NCBI GenBank assembly: GCA_902555945.1
Contig: CACDUS010000009.1
Span: 1 to 64,000, forward strand
From: an uncultured Pelagibacteraceae bacterium
Lineage (GTDB): Bacteria; Pseudomonadota; Alphaproteobacteria; Pelagibacterales; Pelagibacteraceae
Direction: 5' to 3'
DNA: 64,000 nucleotides
Shown: positions 9,108 to 17,719 of the stretch, piece after piece
How positions within the stretch are numbered: the first letter of the stretch is position 1
Layout: the number at the start of each line of letters is the position of its first letter
Notes under the pieces: generated by a model
Told to the model about the DNA's origin: nothing
What the model saw: the letters and a program-made list of their open reading frames with translations, nothing else
Database searches by the model: none
Made by a program: the position numbers and the translations under genes

Positions 9108-9791
9108 ATGTCAGCTCATGTTTTCATAGCTGAAGATGAAGCATCAATTGTTAGTTTGTTAAAGTACAATCTTGAAAAAGAAGGTTATAAAGTTAGTCAT
9201 TCAGAAAATGGAGAAGATGCTCTTAAACAAATAAAATCAAAACAGCCAGATTTAATATTAATGGATTGGATGTTACCAGAATTATCTGGTGTTGAAATTT
9301 GTAAAAACTTAAAAAAAGATAATAAGTTTAATGATATTCCTGTCATTATGTTAACTGCAAAAGGGGAGGAAGAAGACAAATTAAAAGCATTTGATACAGG
9401 TGCAGATGATTATGTAACTAAACCTTTTAGTCAAAAAGAATTGAATGCTAGAATTAAATCTTTATTGAGAAGATCTAAACCTCAATCATCATCAGACATT
9501 GTAGAATTTACTGATTTAAAAATAGATCGGATTACAAAAAGAGTTTATAGAAAAGATAAAGAAATTACTTTGGGTCCAACTGAATTTAAACTCTTAGATT
9601 TTTTTATCAAAAATCCAAAAAGAGTTTATTCAAGAGAACAACTCTTAAACAATGTTTGGGGAGAAAATATATATGTTGAGTCTAGAACAGTTGATGTTCA
9701 TATTAGAAGATTAAGACAAGCAATTAACATACAAAATACAAAACCTTTAATTAGAACAGTAAGATCAGCTGGTTATTCTTTAGAATCTTGA
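9108..9791 (+). CDS. phoB: Phosphate-regulon response regulator PhoB
   Basis: The 227-aa OmpR-class regulator has an N-terminal receiver domain with acidic residues E9/D10, the phosphorylation site D53 in LILMDWMLPE, and the switch residues MLTAKGEE and VTKPF. A C-terminal winged-helix domain (about 128-225) ends with TVDVHIRRLRQAI and TVRSAGYSL. It would bind Pho boxes such as the one before pstS. It starts 3 nt after phoU. Its 3' end overlaps the convergent sixA gene by 19 nt. Confidence 0.93.
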   Translation: MSAHVFIAEDEASIVSLLKYNLEKEGYKVSHSENGEDALKQIKSKQPDLILMDWMLPELSGVEICKNLKKDNKFNDIPVIMLTAKGEEEDKLKAFDTGADDYVTKPFSQKELNARIKSLLRRSKPQSSSDIVEFTDLKIDRITKRVYRKDKEITLGPTEFKLLDFFIKNPKRVYSREQLLNNVWGENIYVESRTVDVHIRRLRQAINIQNTKPLIRTVRSAGYSLES

Positions 9792-10297
9792 AGATCTTTA
9801 GGTCTTATAAATTCTTTTAATACTCCCTTTTTCTCAACTTCATTCCAGGATTTTATATCAAACTCAATTTTTGCAAATGCTGCTGTTGGGAATTTATAAT
9901 TCATTAGTTTAAAATTATTCGTATTATGATTTTTTGTAAGTTTTCGTACTAAATTTTTCACTGATGGTTCATGGTTTATAATCAAAATTGATTTATATTC
10001 ACTAGATATTTCTTTAATTTTTTTTACAATTGCATTCTCATCAACTAAATATAAATCTTTTGAAAAATTAACTTTTTTTGGCTTATTAATTTTCTTGGAT
10101 AAAATTTGAAAAGTTTTTTTTGTTCTTTTTGATGATGAAATTAATGCATAATCAAATTCAAATTTTTTTTTAACAAAAAATTCACAAATCATTTTTGCAT
10201 TTTTCTTGCCTCTTTTACTAAGTGGTCTATCAAAATCATTAATACTAAAATCATCCCAACTAGATTTTGCGTGTCTCATGACGTATAATTGATACAT
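9773..10297 (-). CDS. sixA: SixA-like histidine phosphatase
   Basis: The 174-aa protein belongs to the branched histidine-phosphatase family: RHA in MYQLYVMRHAKSSW near the N-terminus and a second catalytic His in LIINHEPSV. SixA removes phosphate from phosphohistidine, for example on HPt domains or PTS proteins, but the substrate here is unknown. I chose the ATG at 10297. An upstream in-frame ATG would add 31 residues lacking family features and would run through the start of ppk. It is convergent with phoB, divergent from ppk, and 13 nt from the ppk start. Confidence 0.8.
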   Translation of the reverse strand: MYQLYVMRHAKSSWDDFSINDFDRPLSKRGKKNAKMICEFFVKKKFEFDYALISSSKRTKKTFQILSKKINKPKKVNFSKDLYLVDENAIVKKIKEISSEYKSILIINHEPSVKNLVRKLTKNHNTNNFKLMNYKFPTAAFAKIEFDIKSWNEVEKKGVLKEFIRPKDLQDSKE

Positions 10298-10310
10298 AAA
10301 ATCTAAATAT

Positions 10311-12467
10311 ATGACTGCTTTAAAAAAACAACATAAAGAAGAGTTGAAATCTAAATATATAAATAGAGAGCTTTCTTGGTTAAAATTCAACGATAGAGTA
10401 CTTTTAGAGGCGCAAAATATCGAAAATCCTCTTTATGAAAGAGTAAAGTTTTTATCAATTGCTGGGTCTAATCTAGATGAATTTTTTATGGTCCGTGTAG
10501 CTGGGTTATATAGTCAAATAAAACAAGAAGTTGACTCACTAAGCTCTGATGGTTTGACACCTGAAGAGCAAATGGATGAGGTAGTGCTTGAAACTAAGAA
10601 TCTATTAAAAAAACAGAACAAAATTTTTATTCAATTGATTATGGAATTAAAAAAAAATAATATCAATTTAGTTAAACCAGTTAATTTAAATACTAAGGAT
10701 AAAAAAAAACTTTTAGAAATATTTAAAGAAGAGATTTACCCTTTATTAACACCATCAGCAATTGATCCTGCACACCCATTTCCATTTATAATCAATCAAG
10801 GAAGAGCAATCGTAATGAAGTTAAGAAAAAAAAATAAAAAAAGGATTTTAAACTCAATAATTGTAATACCAAAAGCATTATCTAGATTTATTGAAATAGA
10901 GTCTTCAAAAAATCATAAGAAGTTTGTTATTCTAGATGACGTAATAAGTTTTTTTGCTAATGAAATTTTTCCAGATCATGATTTAGAAAAGAAAATGATT
11001 TTTAGAGTAATAAGAGACAGCGATGTAGAGATTCAAGAGGAAGCAGAAGATTTAGTTAGATCTTTTGAATTGGCTTTAAAAAGACGTAGAACGGGTGATA
11101 TTGTTCGTTTAGAGGTTCTTGAAAATAGTGATAACGAATTGGTAAGATTTATAACTAATAAATTAGATATAAATCCTGACTATATTTATGATGTATCTGG
11201 CCTTGTTGGAATTCAAGATATAGATCAAATATGTAAAGTAAAAAATCCAAAACTAAGATTTAAGCATTTTACGCCTAGAGAAGTTGAAAGATTAAAAGAA
11301 TATAATGATAATTTTTTTGAAACAATTAAAAAGAAAGATTTAGTTGTTCATCATCCTTTTGAAACATTTGACTCAGTAATTGAATTTTTAAACCAAGCAG
11401 CAAATGATAAAAAAGTTATAGCTATAAAACAAACTCTATATAGAACAACTCTAGACTCACCTATTGTTAAAGCTTTAATAACAGCTGCAGAGAATGGAAA
11501 AACAGTTACCGCTTTAATTGAAATTAAAGCTAGATTTGATGAGGAAGCTAATATTCAACTATCAAGAAGTTTAGAAAAAGTAGGTGTTCAAATTGTTTAT
11601 GGTTTTGCTAAATATAAAACTCATGCAAAATCATCACTAGTTTTAAGAAGAGAACAAGGTAAAATACAAACTTATTTTCATTTAGGAACTGGCAATTATC
11701 ATCCTGTAAATGCTAAAATTTATACTGATTTGTCTTTATTTAGTTGTGATAAAAAAATGGCATCAGATGTTGAAAAGTTTTTCAATTATGTAACAGGATA
11801 CGCAAAACCAAAAAATTTAAATAAAATTTCTATTTCACCAGTAAATATGAGGCAAACCTTAAATGAAAATATTGATGCTGAAATTGAAAATTCTAAAAAT
11901 GGAAAATTTGCAGCTATTTGGGCAAAAATGAACTCTTTAGTAGATCCAGAAATTATTGATAAATTTTATGAAGCTTCGAATGCTGGTGTAAAAATTCATT
12001 TATTTGTAAGGGGTGTTTGTTGTTTAAGACCAGGAGTAAAAGATAGATCAGAAAATATAGTTGTAAAAAGTATCATAGGAAGATTTTTAGAGCATTCTAG
12101 AATTTACTGCTTTAGTAATGGTACAAAGAAAATGCCTAATAGAAATGCGAAAGTATATATTTCCTCAGCCGATTTAATGCCGAGAAATTTAAATAGAAGA
12201 GTAGAACTTCTAGTCCCAATTGAAAATGAAACTGTTCATGAGCAAATTTTAGATCAAATAATGTTAGCAAATTATCTTGATACTAATCAGAGCTGGGAAC
12301 TTGAAGCTGATGGTAATTATAAAAAAATTAAATATAGTAAGAACGATTCCTTTTCAGCTCATGAATATTTTATGAATAATCCGAGCTTATCTGGAAGAGG
12401 TAAAGCTAAACTAAAAATGCAGCCTAAACAACTGCACTTAAGATTGATTAAAAGTGGAAGTAATTAA
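10311..12467 (+). CDS. ppk: Polyphosphate kinase 1
   Basis: The 718-aa protein has the four-part PPK1 architecture: N-terminal domain from YINRELSWLKFN, head domain, and two phospholipase-D-like C-terminal domains. The histidines matching the E. coli phosphohistidine pair are H438 (KTHAKSSL) and H457 (HLGTGNYH). It makes polyphosphate from ATP reversibly. Its location beside pst-phoUB and coupling to ppx suggest phosphate storage under control of phosphate status. It begins 13 nt from the divergent sixA start and has no visible Pho box of its own. Confidence 0.95.
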   Translation: MTALKKQHKEELKSKYINRELSWLKFNDRVLLEAQNIENPLYERVKFLSIAGSNLDEFFMVRVAGLYSQIKQEVDSLSSDGLTPEEQMDEVVLETKNLLKKQNKIFIQLIMELKKNNINLVKPVNLNTKDKKKLLEIFKEEIYPLLTPSAIDPAHPFPFIINQGRAIVMKLRKKNKKRILNSIIVIPKALSRFIEIESSKNHKKFVILDDVISFFANEIFPDHDLEKKMIFRVIRDSDVEIQEEAEDLVRSFELALKRRRTGDIVRLEVLENSDNELVRFITNKLDINPDYIYDVSGLVGIQDIDQICKVKNPKLRFKHFTPREVERLKEYNDNFFETIKKKDLVVHHPFETFDSVIEFLNQAANDKKVIAIKQTLYRTTLDSPIVKALITAAENGKTVTALIEIKARFDEEANIQLSRSLEKVGVQIVYGFAKYKTHAKSSLVLRREQGKIQTYFHLGTGNYHPVNAKIYTDLSLFSCDKKMASDVEKFFNYVTGYAKPKNLNKISISPVNMRQTLNENIDAEIENSKNGKFAAIWAKMNSLVDPEIIDKFYEASNAGVKIHLFVRGVCCLRPGVKDRSENIVVKSIIGRFLEHSRIYCFSNGTKKMPNRNAKVYISSADLMPRNLNRRVELLVPIENETVHEQILDQIMLANYLDTNQSWELEADGNYKKIKYSKNDSFSAHEYFMNNPSLSGRGKAKLKMQPKQLHLRLIKSGSN

Positions 12468-13965
12468 AAGTAAAAATAGTTTAAAATTAAAACAGGCAAG
12501 ATTAGCTATAATAGACATTGGATCAAACTCTATAAGAATGCTAATTTATGAAGATTTTAGTTCTTCTCGTGTGCCTTTTTTTAATGAAAAAGCAGTTTGT
12601 GAACTTGGAAAAAATTTAGATAAATCCAAAAAACTTCACAGATCTGGTACCGAATATGCTTTAAAAGTTTTAAAAAGATTCTCTGAAATATTAAATGTTT
12701 CAAAAATCACAAATCTAAAAATCATTGCAACAGCAGTTTTAAGAGAAGCAACTGATACAAAACCATTTATTAACGAAGTTGAAAAACTTTTTAAAACCAA
12801 GATTAATATATTGTCAGGTGAAGAAGAAGCTGAATGCTCAGCTGAGGGAGTTAAAATAGGCTTTGAAAATGTTGATGGATTAGTTGCCGATCTTGGAGGT
12901 GGTAGTTTAGAATTAGCTCGAGTAGAAAAAAATATAGTAACTAATAAAACCTCATTACCTATTGGTGTTTTAAGATTATTAAATAATCCTATAGTTAAAA
13001 AACGAAATTTAGCAAAATATATCAAAAAATTATTAAGAGAAGAAAAGTGGCTTTCAAAAAAGAAATTTAATAATCTATATTTAGTTGGAGGTACCTGGCG
13101 AGCATTATTTAAATTACATCTTTTTCAAAATAATCATCCGGTGCATATAATTCATCAATATAGTATTGATAACAATGTTTTATCTAAGTTTGTTGAAAAA
13201 ATTTCATCTTTTAATAAATCTAAACTTAAAACAGTTGAGTATATTTCAAAATCTAGAACACCGTATTTACCTTATAGTTGCATTATACTTGATGAAATTA
13301 TGAGAGTTACAAATCCAAGAAATATAATTTGTTCAATAAGTGGTTTGCGTGAAGGTTCTTTATCAATTGACTATTTTAAAGATACAAAAGAATCAGAAAT
13401 TTTTCATAAAGCACTTGAGAATGTTGCAAAAAAAAGAGGTGATCTAGGATCGAACTATAAAAAATATTATGATTTTATTCAGCCAGTTTTTGAAGGCAAT
13501 GAACATTTTAATAAGAAATTATTATATTTGGCATGTGTATTAAGCCATATGGATTGGGGATTAGGAGCATTTCAAAAAGCCGAATTGGTATTTCAAGAAA
13601 CGATTAACACCCCATTACTTAGATTAACTCACAAAGAAAGAATACAATTAGCTTTGTCATGTTATTGGCGCTACTGCAGTATCAAATATAATCCAAAAAT
13701 GGAGTATCTAACTTTTTTAAATAATAATGAAATTTTTTCAAGCAAACAAGTGGGAGCGGCATTGAGATTTTCACAATCATTGACCTCGATATCTACGATA
13801 TTCCTTGAAGAATTTAAATTATATAAAAGAGGTAATGCTGTATTTTTAAAAATTCCATCACAACATCAGGAAATAATTTCAAAACAGGTTACTAAAAGAT
13901 TTAAAGCTCTTGCTAGAGAATTATTTTTAGAACCAAGAGTAATTTACTCAAATAATTCACGATAA
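12454..13965 (+). CDS. ppx: Exopolyphosphatase / pppGpp phosphohydrolase (Ppx/GppA family)
   Basis: The 503-aa protein has the ASKHA-fold phosphate loops: IIDIGSNSIRMLI near 20, SGEEEAECSAEG near 125 and VADLGGGSLELA near 147. A C-terminal HD-like region follows, as in long Ppx proteins. It hydrolyses polyphosphate ends to phosphate. It starts with GTG at 12454, overlapping ppk by 14 nt; no suitable ATG lies before the first conserved motif. Ppk and Ppx made from one transcript implies a turnover cycle. Confidence 0.9.
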   Translation: MEVIKSKNSLKLKQARLAIIDIGSNSIRMLIYEDFSSSRVPFFNEKAVCELGKNLDKSKKLHRSGTEYALKVLKRFSEILNVSKITNLKIIATAVLREATDTKPFINEVEKLFKTKINILSGEEEAECSAEGVKIGFENVDGLVADLGGGSLELARVEKNIVTNKTSLPIGVLRLLNNPIVKKRNLAKYIKKLLREEKWLSKKKFNNLYLVGGTWRALFKLHLFQNNHPVHIIHQYSIDNNVLSKFVEKISSFNKSKLKTVEYISKSRTPYLPYSCIILDEIMRVTNPRNIICSISGLREGSLSIDYFKDTKESEIFHKALENVAKKRGDLGSNYKKYYDFIQPVFEGNEHFNKKLLYLACVLSHMDWGLGAFQKAELVFQETINTPLLRLTHKERIQLALSCYWRYCSIKYNPKMEYLTFLNNNEIFSSKQVGAALRFSQSLTSISTIFLEEFKLYKRGNAVFLKIPSQHQEIISKQVTKRFKALARELFLEPRVIYSNNSR

Positions 13966-14004
13966 ATTAAATTTAATACTACTTTTAATTGAGTGATATT
14001 TTTT

Positions 14005-14022
14005 TTGTAACATTATTTTAAT
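14005..14022 (+). promoter_or_regulatory. Weak candidate Pho box upstream of phoX
   Basis: TTGTAAC (14005-14011), four bases, then TTTTAAT (14016-14022) keeps the 11-bp period of a PhoB site. The first repeat is good and the second is poor. It overlaps a perfect 16-bp A/T palindrome at 14017-14032. In such AT-rich DNA chance is a real alternative; the main support is its place before a phosphatase gene. Confidence 0.35.
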
Positions 14023-14093
14023 TTAAATTAAATAATTAGTTAAATTTTCTTTCATATTTTTCTGATTAAATTCTTAAGAAAAAGGAGATTTAA

Positions 14094-16010
14094 ATGAAAA
14101 TAAATAATTCTAAGATACATAATTTATCAATTGATGAATATGATGAAATAAACAATCCACCACCAGAAGTGGTAGATTTTGACAATATACTTAAAAAAGC
14201 TATGAGCAGAAGAAGCTTTATGAAAAATAGTGCTATGTTTGGTGCATCAGCCTTTGTTCTTGGTTCTGGTCTTAATATGTTAAGTCCAACAGATGCAGAA
14301 GCTGCATTTTCTGGTCTTATAGATTTTAAGCCAATCAAAGCAAATACTAAAGATGATATTACGGTGCCCGAAGGATATAATTGGGAAATTTTAGCTAAAT
14401 GGGGTGATCCATTATTTACCAAAGGTAAATGGTTTGATCATTACTCAAGAGGTACTGGTGAAAGTCAAGAATATGCCTTTGGTGATAACAATGATGGTAT
14501 GGACACTTTTTATACAAAAGATGGTAAAACAATAATTGCAGTCAATAATGAATATGTGAATAGGTCTATTATCTATGATAATAGAAGTTCTAAATTACCA
14601 GAAACTGCAGATGACGTTAGAAAAGGTAAAGCTGGTCATGGAGTTAGTATCTTTGAAATATCAAATGCAAATGGTAAATGGGAGATAGTAAGAGATTCTA
14701 AATATAACAGAAGAATAACTGCAGATTCAAGAATGGAAATCACTGGTCCAGCTAGAGGTCATGATTTGTTAAAAACAATTTCTGATCCAACGGGAACATT
14801 GTCCTTAGGAACATGGAACAACTGTGGAAATGGTAAAACTCCATGGGGAACTTATCTAGCTTGTGAGGAAAATTTTAATGGTTATTTTTCTAACACAGAC
14901 CCTAATGCTGATATACCACCTGAATTCAAAAGATATGGTATTTCAACAAAGGATTGGGGTTACGCATGGGGTAAATTTGATGATAGATTTAATTGGGATC
15001 TCGAACCAAATGAACCTAATAGAGCAGGGTATGTTGTTGAAATTGATCCATTAAATCCGTCATCAACACCTAAAAAAAGAACAGCTTTAGGAAGATTTAA
15101 ACATGAAAATGCTGAGGTAGTACTTGGTAGAAATAATGAAGTTATTGTTTATTTAGGAGACGATGAAAGAGGTGAATATTTATATAAATTCGTTTCATCA
15201 AGAAAATATAATCAAAATGGTGACAACTCCAAAGTATTAGAAGATGGAGATTTATTTGTTGCTAAATTTAACGATAATGGAAGAGGTAAATGGTTACCGT
15301 TGACACCTAAAACAACTGGAATGAAATCCAAAGCTGAAATAGCTATTCACACTAGAATGGCAGCATCAGCTGCAGGTGGAACTACAATGGATAGACCTGA
15401 ATGGGTTGCAGCAAATCCTCTAAAGGCAGAAGCTTATGTTGCTCTAACAAACAACAAAAATAGAGGAAAAAAACCAAATGCAGGTGGTGATGATACATCT
15501 GTAAATGGACCTAACCCTAGAGCTAATAATAACTATGGTCAAATCGTTAGATGGACAGCTGATAGAAACAATCATGCTTCATCTAATTTTAAATGGGATA
15601 TATTTGCACTAGTTGGAAATCCATCTGTTCATAAAGAAGCAAATGCTGGATCTAAAAACATAAACAAAGATAATATGTTTAATTCTCCAGATGGAATTAA
15701 ATTTGACTCTAAAGGAGGATTATGGATCCAAACTGATGGAAATTATTCAAACACAGGAGATTTCGCTGGAATGGGCAACAATCAAATGTTGTATGGAGAT
15801 CCAAAGACAGGAGAGATCAAAAGATTTCTTGTAGGACCTAATGAGGCAGAGGTTACAGGATTAACTTGGAGTCAAGATAATAAAACTATGTTTGTTGGTA
15901 TTCAACATCCTGGTGAAAAAGGTAATTCTATTTGGCCAGATGGACCTGGAACTGCTCCAAGATCTGCCATAGTAGCTATCAGAAAAAATGATGGTTCTAG
16001 AATTGGTTAA
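14094..16010 (+). CDS. phoX: PhoX-family (DUF839) alkaline phosphatase, Tat-exported
   Basis: The 638-aa protein has a twin-arginine signal (SRRSFMKNSAMFGASAF, RR at 39-40) and a likely cut after SPTDAEA near 70. The mature protein is a long beta-rich domain with DUF839/PhoX hallmarks such as GHGVSIFEI, NNCGNGKTPWGTYLACEENF and LYKFVSSRKY. PhoX enzymes use Ca and Fe cofactors and free phosphate from organic esters outside the cytoplasm. A strong AAGGAG ribosome site precedes the ATG. The gene stands alone between ppx and a terminator and ends the phosphorus island. Substrate activity is inferred from the family. Confidence 0.85.
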   Translation: MKINNSKIHNLSIDEYDEINNPPPEVVDFDNILKKAMSRRSFMKNSAMFGASAFVLGSGLNMLSPTDAEAAFSGLIDFKPIKANTKDDITVPEGYNWEILAKWGDPLFTKGKWFDHYSRGTGESQEYAFGDNNDGMDTFYTKDGKTIIAVNNEYVNRSIIYDNRSSKLPETADDVRKGKAGHGVSIFEISNANGKWEIVRDSKYNRRITADSRMEITGPARGHDLLKTISDPTGTLSLGTWNNCGNGKTPWGTYLACEENFNGYFSNTDPNADIPPEFKRYGISTKDWGYAWGKFDDRFNWDLEPNEPNRAGYVVEIDPLNPSSTPKKRTALGRFKHENAEVVLGRNNEVIVYLGDDERGEYLYKFVSSRKYNQNGDNSKVLEDGDLFVAKFNDNGRGKWLPLTPKTTGMKSKAEIAIHTRMAASAAGGTTMDRPEWVAANPLKAEAYVALTNNKNRGKKPNAGGDDTSVNGPNPRANNNYGQIVRWTADRNNHASSNFKWDIFALVGNPSVHKEANAGSKNINKDNMFNSPDGIKFDSKGGLWIQTDGNYSNTGDFAGMGNNQMLYGDPKTGEIKRFLVGPNEAEVTGLTWSQDNKTMFVGIQHPGEKGNSIWPDGPGTAPRSAIVAIRKNDGSRIG

Positions 16011-16036
16011 TTAAATTAAAAGCTCCCCCTAAAGAA

Positions 16037-16070
16037 ATATGCTCGGTAAAATTTATCGAGCGTATTTTAT
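16037..16070 (+). terminator. Rho-independent terminator after phoX
   Basis: Arms ATATGCTCGGTAAA (16037-16050) and TTTATCGAGCGTAT (16052-16065) pair along their length with two G-U pairs around a GCTCG/CGAGC core. A T-rich tail (TTTATTTT) follows. It closes the phoX transcript. Confidence 0.8.
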
Positions 16071-16233
16071 TTTAAATCAAGTACATAATTGTATAAAAAT
16101 TATTATTTAAATTCATTTAACTTTAACAATAAGTAAATAATTTTGTAACTTAGTTTATCTATAAAGTTTTAACAAAATTTAAAATATTAAGTCTCATTAT
16201 TTCCTTCCTAATAATTAAATTTTGTTATTATTA

Positions 16234-16267
16234 CTTACTTCCTTCTCAATAGAGAGAAGGAAGTAAG
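16234..16267. repeat. Perfect 14-bp inverted repeat with 6-nt loop
   Basis: CTTACTTCCTTCTC (16234-16247) and GAGAAGGAAGTAAG (16254-16267) are exact reverse complements around AATAGA. Neither strand has a T run directly after the stem, so it is not a classic terminator. It lies 15 nt beyond the stop of the minus-strand lysine-rich gene and may stabilise or end that mRNA. A partial copy of one arm (TTCCTTCCT) occurs at 16201-16209. Confidence 0.8.
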
Positions 16268-16282
16268 ACGATTTATTTGATA

Positions 16283-16489
16283 TTAATTATTTATAGATGC
16301 AGGAGACTGCTCTGCTTTTTTAGCAAGTTTTTTTGCTTTTTTTTCTGCAACTTTCTTTTCTAGAGAAGCAATTTTAACATTAACTTTTGACAATTTTTTT
16401 TCTTTTGTCGTAATTTTATTTTTCAATCTATCAATTGTTTTTAAAATTTTTGTTTTTTTCTTCTCATTTTTTTTTAATTTTTTTCCCAT
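16283..16489 (-). CDS. Small lysine-rich coiled-coil protein, function unknown
   Basis: I do not recognise this 68-aa protein. It is extremely rich in lysine, has no Cys or Trp, and its middle (about 18-60) has heptad-like spacing (IDRLKNKI, VNVKIASLEKKVAEKKAKK) suggesting a coiled coil. The C-terminal tail is Ala/Ser/Pro-containing. The start is set at the ATG at 16489 because a near-perfect GGAGGTG ribosome site lies just upstream; this is one of the strongest in the window. A nucleic-acid-associated role would suit the charge, but this is a guess. It stands alone. Confidence 0.65.
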   Translation of the reverse strand: MGKKLKKNEKKKTKILKTIDRLKNKITTKEKKLSKVNVKIASLEKKVAEKKAKKLAKKAEQSPASINN

Positions 16490-16571
16490 TTTCACCTCCA
16501 AATTATCATTATATGACTAATTTAATCACATAATTCAAAAATCTAAAAGTTAATTTAATACAACCTGTAGT

Positions 16572-17063
16572 TTATAGATTTTTAATATTTCTTATTAAAT
16601 ATAAAAACATTGCTATATGAGAACTATTATTAAATTTTTGTTTTAATATTAGTTTAAATATATCGCTTTGATTAAAGTGATGAATTCTAATACCTTTTTC
16701 TGGCTTTGAAATTTTTATTAAGTCTTTCGTAAAATAACCAGTAATTTTAGTAGTTAGTCGCCCAGGCTCAGTATAAAAAGTTATAATTTTACTCAATTTT
16801 GATCTTGATTTATATCCTGTTTCTTCTTTTAATTCTTTATGAGCTGATTGCAGAGTTGTTTCTTTTTTTTCTACTATCCCAGAAGGAAACTCATAATTAA
16901 TTTTATTAATTGGAACTCTTTTTTGAGAAACTACTATATATTTGTCTTTAATCTTAGGTATTACTAATGAAAGATTAGAAGTTTTAAGATAATGATAAAA
17001 CTCTTTTTTTTTAAATTTTTTGTTAATTAAACTTATTCGATTGGTAAGTTTTATATTTTTCAA
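16572..17063 (-). CDS. Nudix hydrolase
   Basis: The 163-aa protein has a Nudix box at 62-84 (GIVEKKETTLQSAHKELKEE then TGY). The usual REUXEE core reads KELKEE, with Lys in place of Arg. Overall shape (a PSGIVE loop after an EFP strand, and EPGRLTTKITGYF downstream) is like ADP-ribose pyrophosphatases, which cleave nucleoside diphosphate sugars. It overlaps the end of the upstream aquaporin gene by 4 nt, so it is translated with the arsenic-type cassette. The substrate is unknown and the link to arsenic is positional only. Confidence 0.8.
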   Translation of the reverse strand: MKNIKLTNRISLINKKFKKKEFYHYLKTSNLSLVIPKIKDKYIVVSQKRVPINKINYEFPSGIVEKKETTLQSAHKELKEETGYKSRSKLSKIITFYTEPGRLTTKITGYFTKDLIKISKPEKGIRIHHFNQSDIFKLILKQKFNNSSHIAMFLYLIRNIKNL

Positions 17064-17719
17064 TTTTTCTCTAAAAATAACTTTTTAACAATAAATACAG
17101 CAATTAACATTCCGATAAGCTCAGCTAAAATATAATAAGGAGTATTTAAATAACTAATACCAGTAAACGACTCTGTAAATGTTCTAGCAATTGCAACTGC
17201 TGGATTTGCAAATGAAGTTGAAGATGTAAACCAATAACCAGCAGTAATATAAAGACCAACGCTAGCTGCAACAGCAATTTTGCCTGACTTCATTGAACCA
17301 AAAATTATTATTATTAGTCCTAATGTTGCTATTACCTCAGACGTGAATATGTAAACCCCATCTCTTGACTTAGTAGATAATTCATAAATTTCATGTTCAA
17401 AAAAGAAATTAGCTAAACCAACACCAATTAAGCAACCAACCAATTGAGCAATGATATAGTAGGGTAATAGTTTCTTTTTTAATTTACCTGTTATTGCCAT
17501 TGCGATACTTACAAATGGATTAAAGTGAGCTCCTGATACATCAGCAAAAACAGTAATAAGTACAAATAAACCCGCTCCTGTTGCTATAGTATTAGCTATT
17601 AACATCACAGCAACGTCATTAGTTAAGTTTTCAGCCATTAAACCTGAACCAACAATAATCATTACCAAAAAACAACTGCCTAATAGTTCAGCAAGAAAAT
17701 AGCGACTTTTATTTTTCAT
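17060..17719 (-). CDS. Aquaporin (MIP family) of the ars-associated type
   Basis: The 219-aa, six-helix channel has two NPA-type boxes, NPF at 67-69 (AHFNPFVSIA) and NPA at 172-174 (FANPAVAIART). The Arg that usually follows the second NPA is Val, which would widen the pore. The ANPAVAIARTFTESFTGI stretch resembles aquaporins found next to, or fused to, arsenate reductases. There, as with AqpS of Sinorhizobium, they let arsenite out. The gene overlaps arsC by 11 nt upstream and the Nudix gene by 4 nt downstream. Arsenite efflux is therefore the favoured role; glycerol or water transport is the alternative. Confidence 0.8.
   Translation of the reverse strand: MKNKSRYFLAELLGSCFLVMIIVGSGLMAENLTNDVAVMLIANTIATGAGLFVLITVFADVSGAHFNPFVSIAMAITGKLKKKLLPYYIIAQLVGCLIGVGLANFFFEHEIYELSTKSRDGVYIFTSEVIATLGLIIIIFGSMKSGKIAVAASVGLYITAGYWFTSSTSFANPAVAIARTFTESFTGISYLNTPYYILAELIGMLIAVFIVKKLFLEKN

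Larger units (their letters stand above)
16011..16282. other. Longest gene-free stretch (272 nt)
   Basis: No coding frame of note lies here. It holds the phoX terminator near its left end, a featureless A/T-rich middle, and a perfect 14-bp inverted repeat near its right end that abuts the 3' end of the lysine-rich gene. Confidence 0.7.

Noticed and set aside
10298..10390. N-terminal extension of SixA
   Set aside because: It would run through the ppk start and adds residues before the conserved RHA motif that lack family features.
12636..13025. 129-aa minus-strand frame inside ppx
   Set aside because: It lies opposite conserved Ppx motifs and resembles no protein.
16489..16501. TTG start four codons upstream of the lysine-rich protein
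   Set aside because: The extra codons are the ribosome site itself (GGAGGTG), so the ATG at 16489 is the start.
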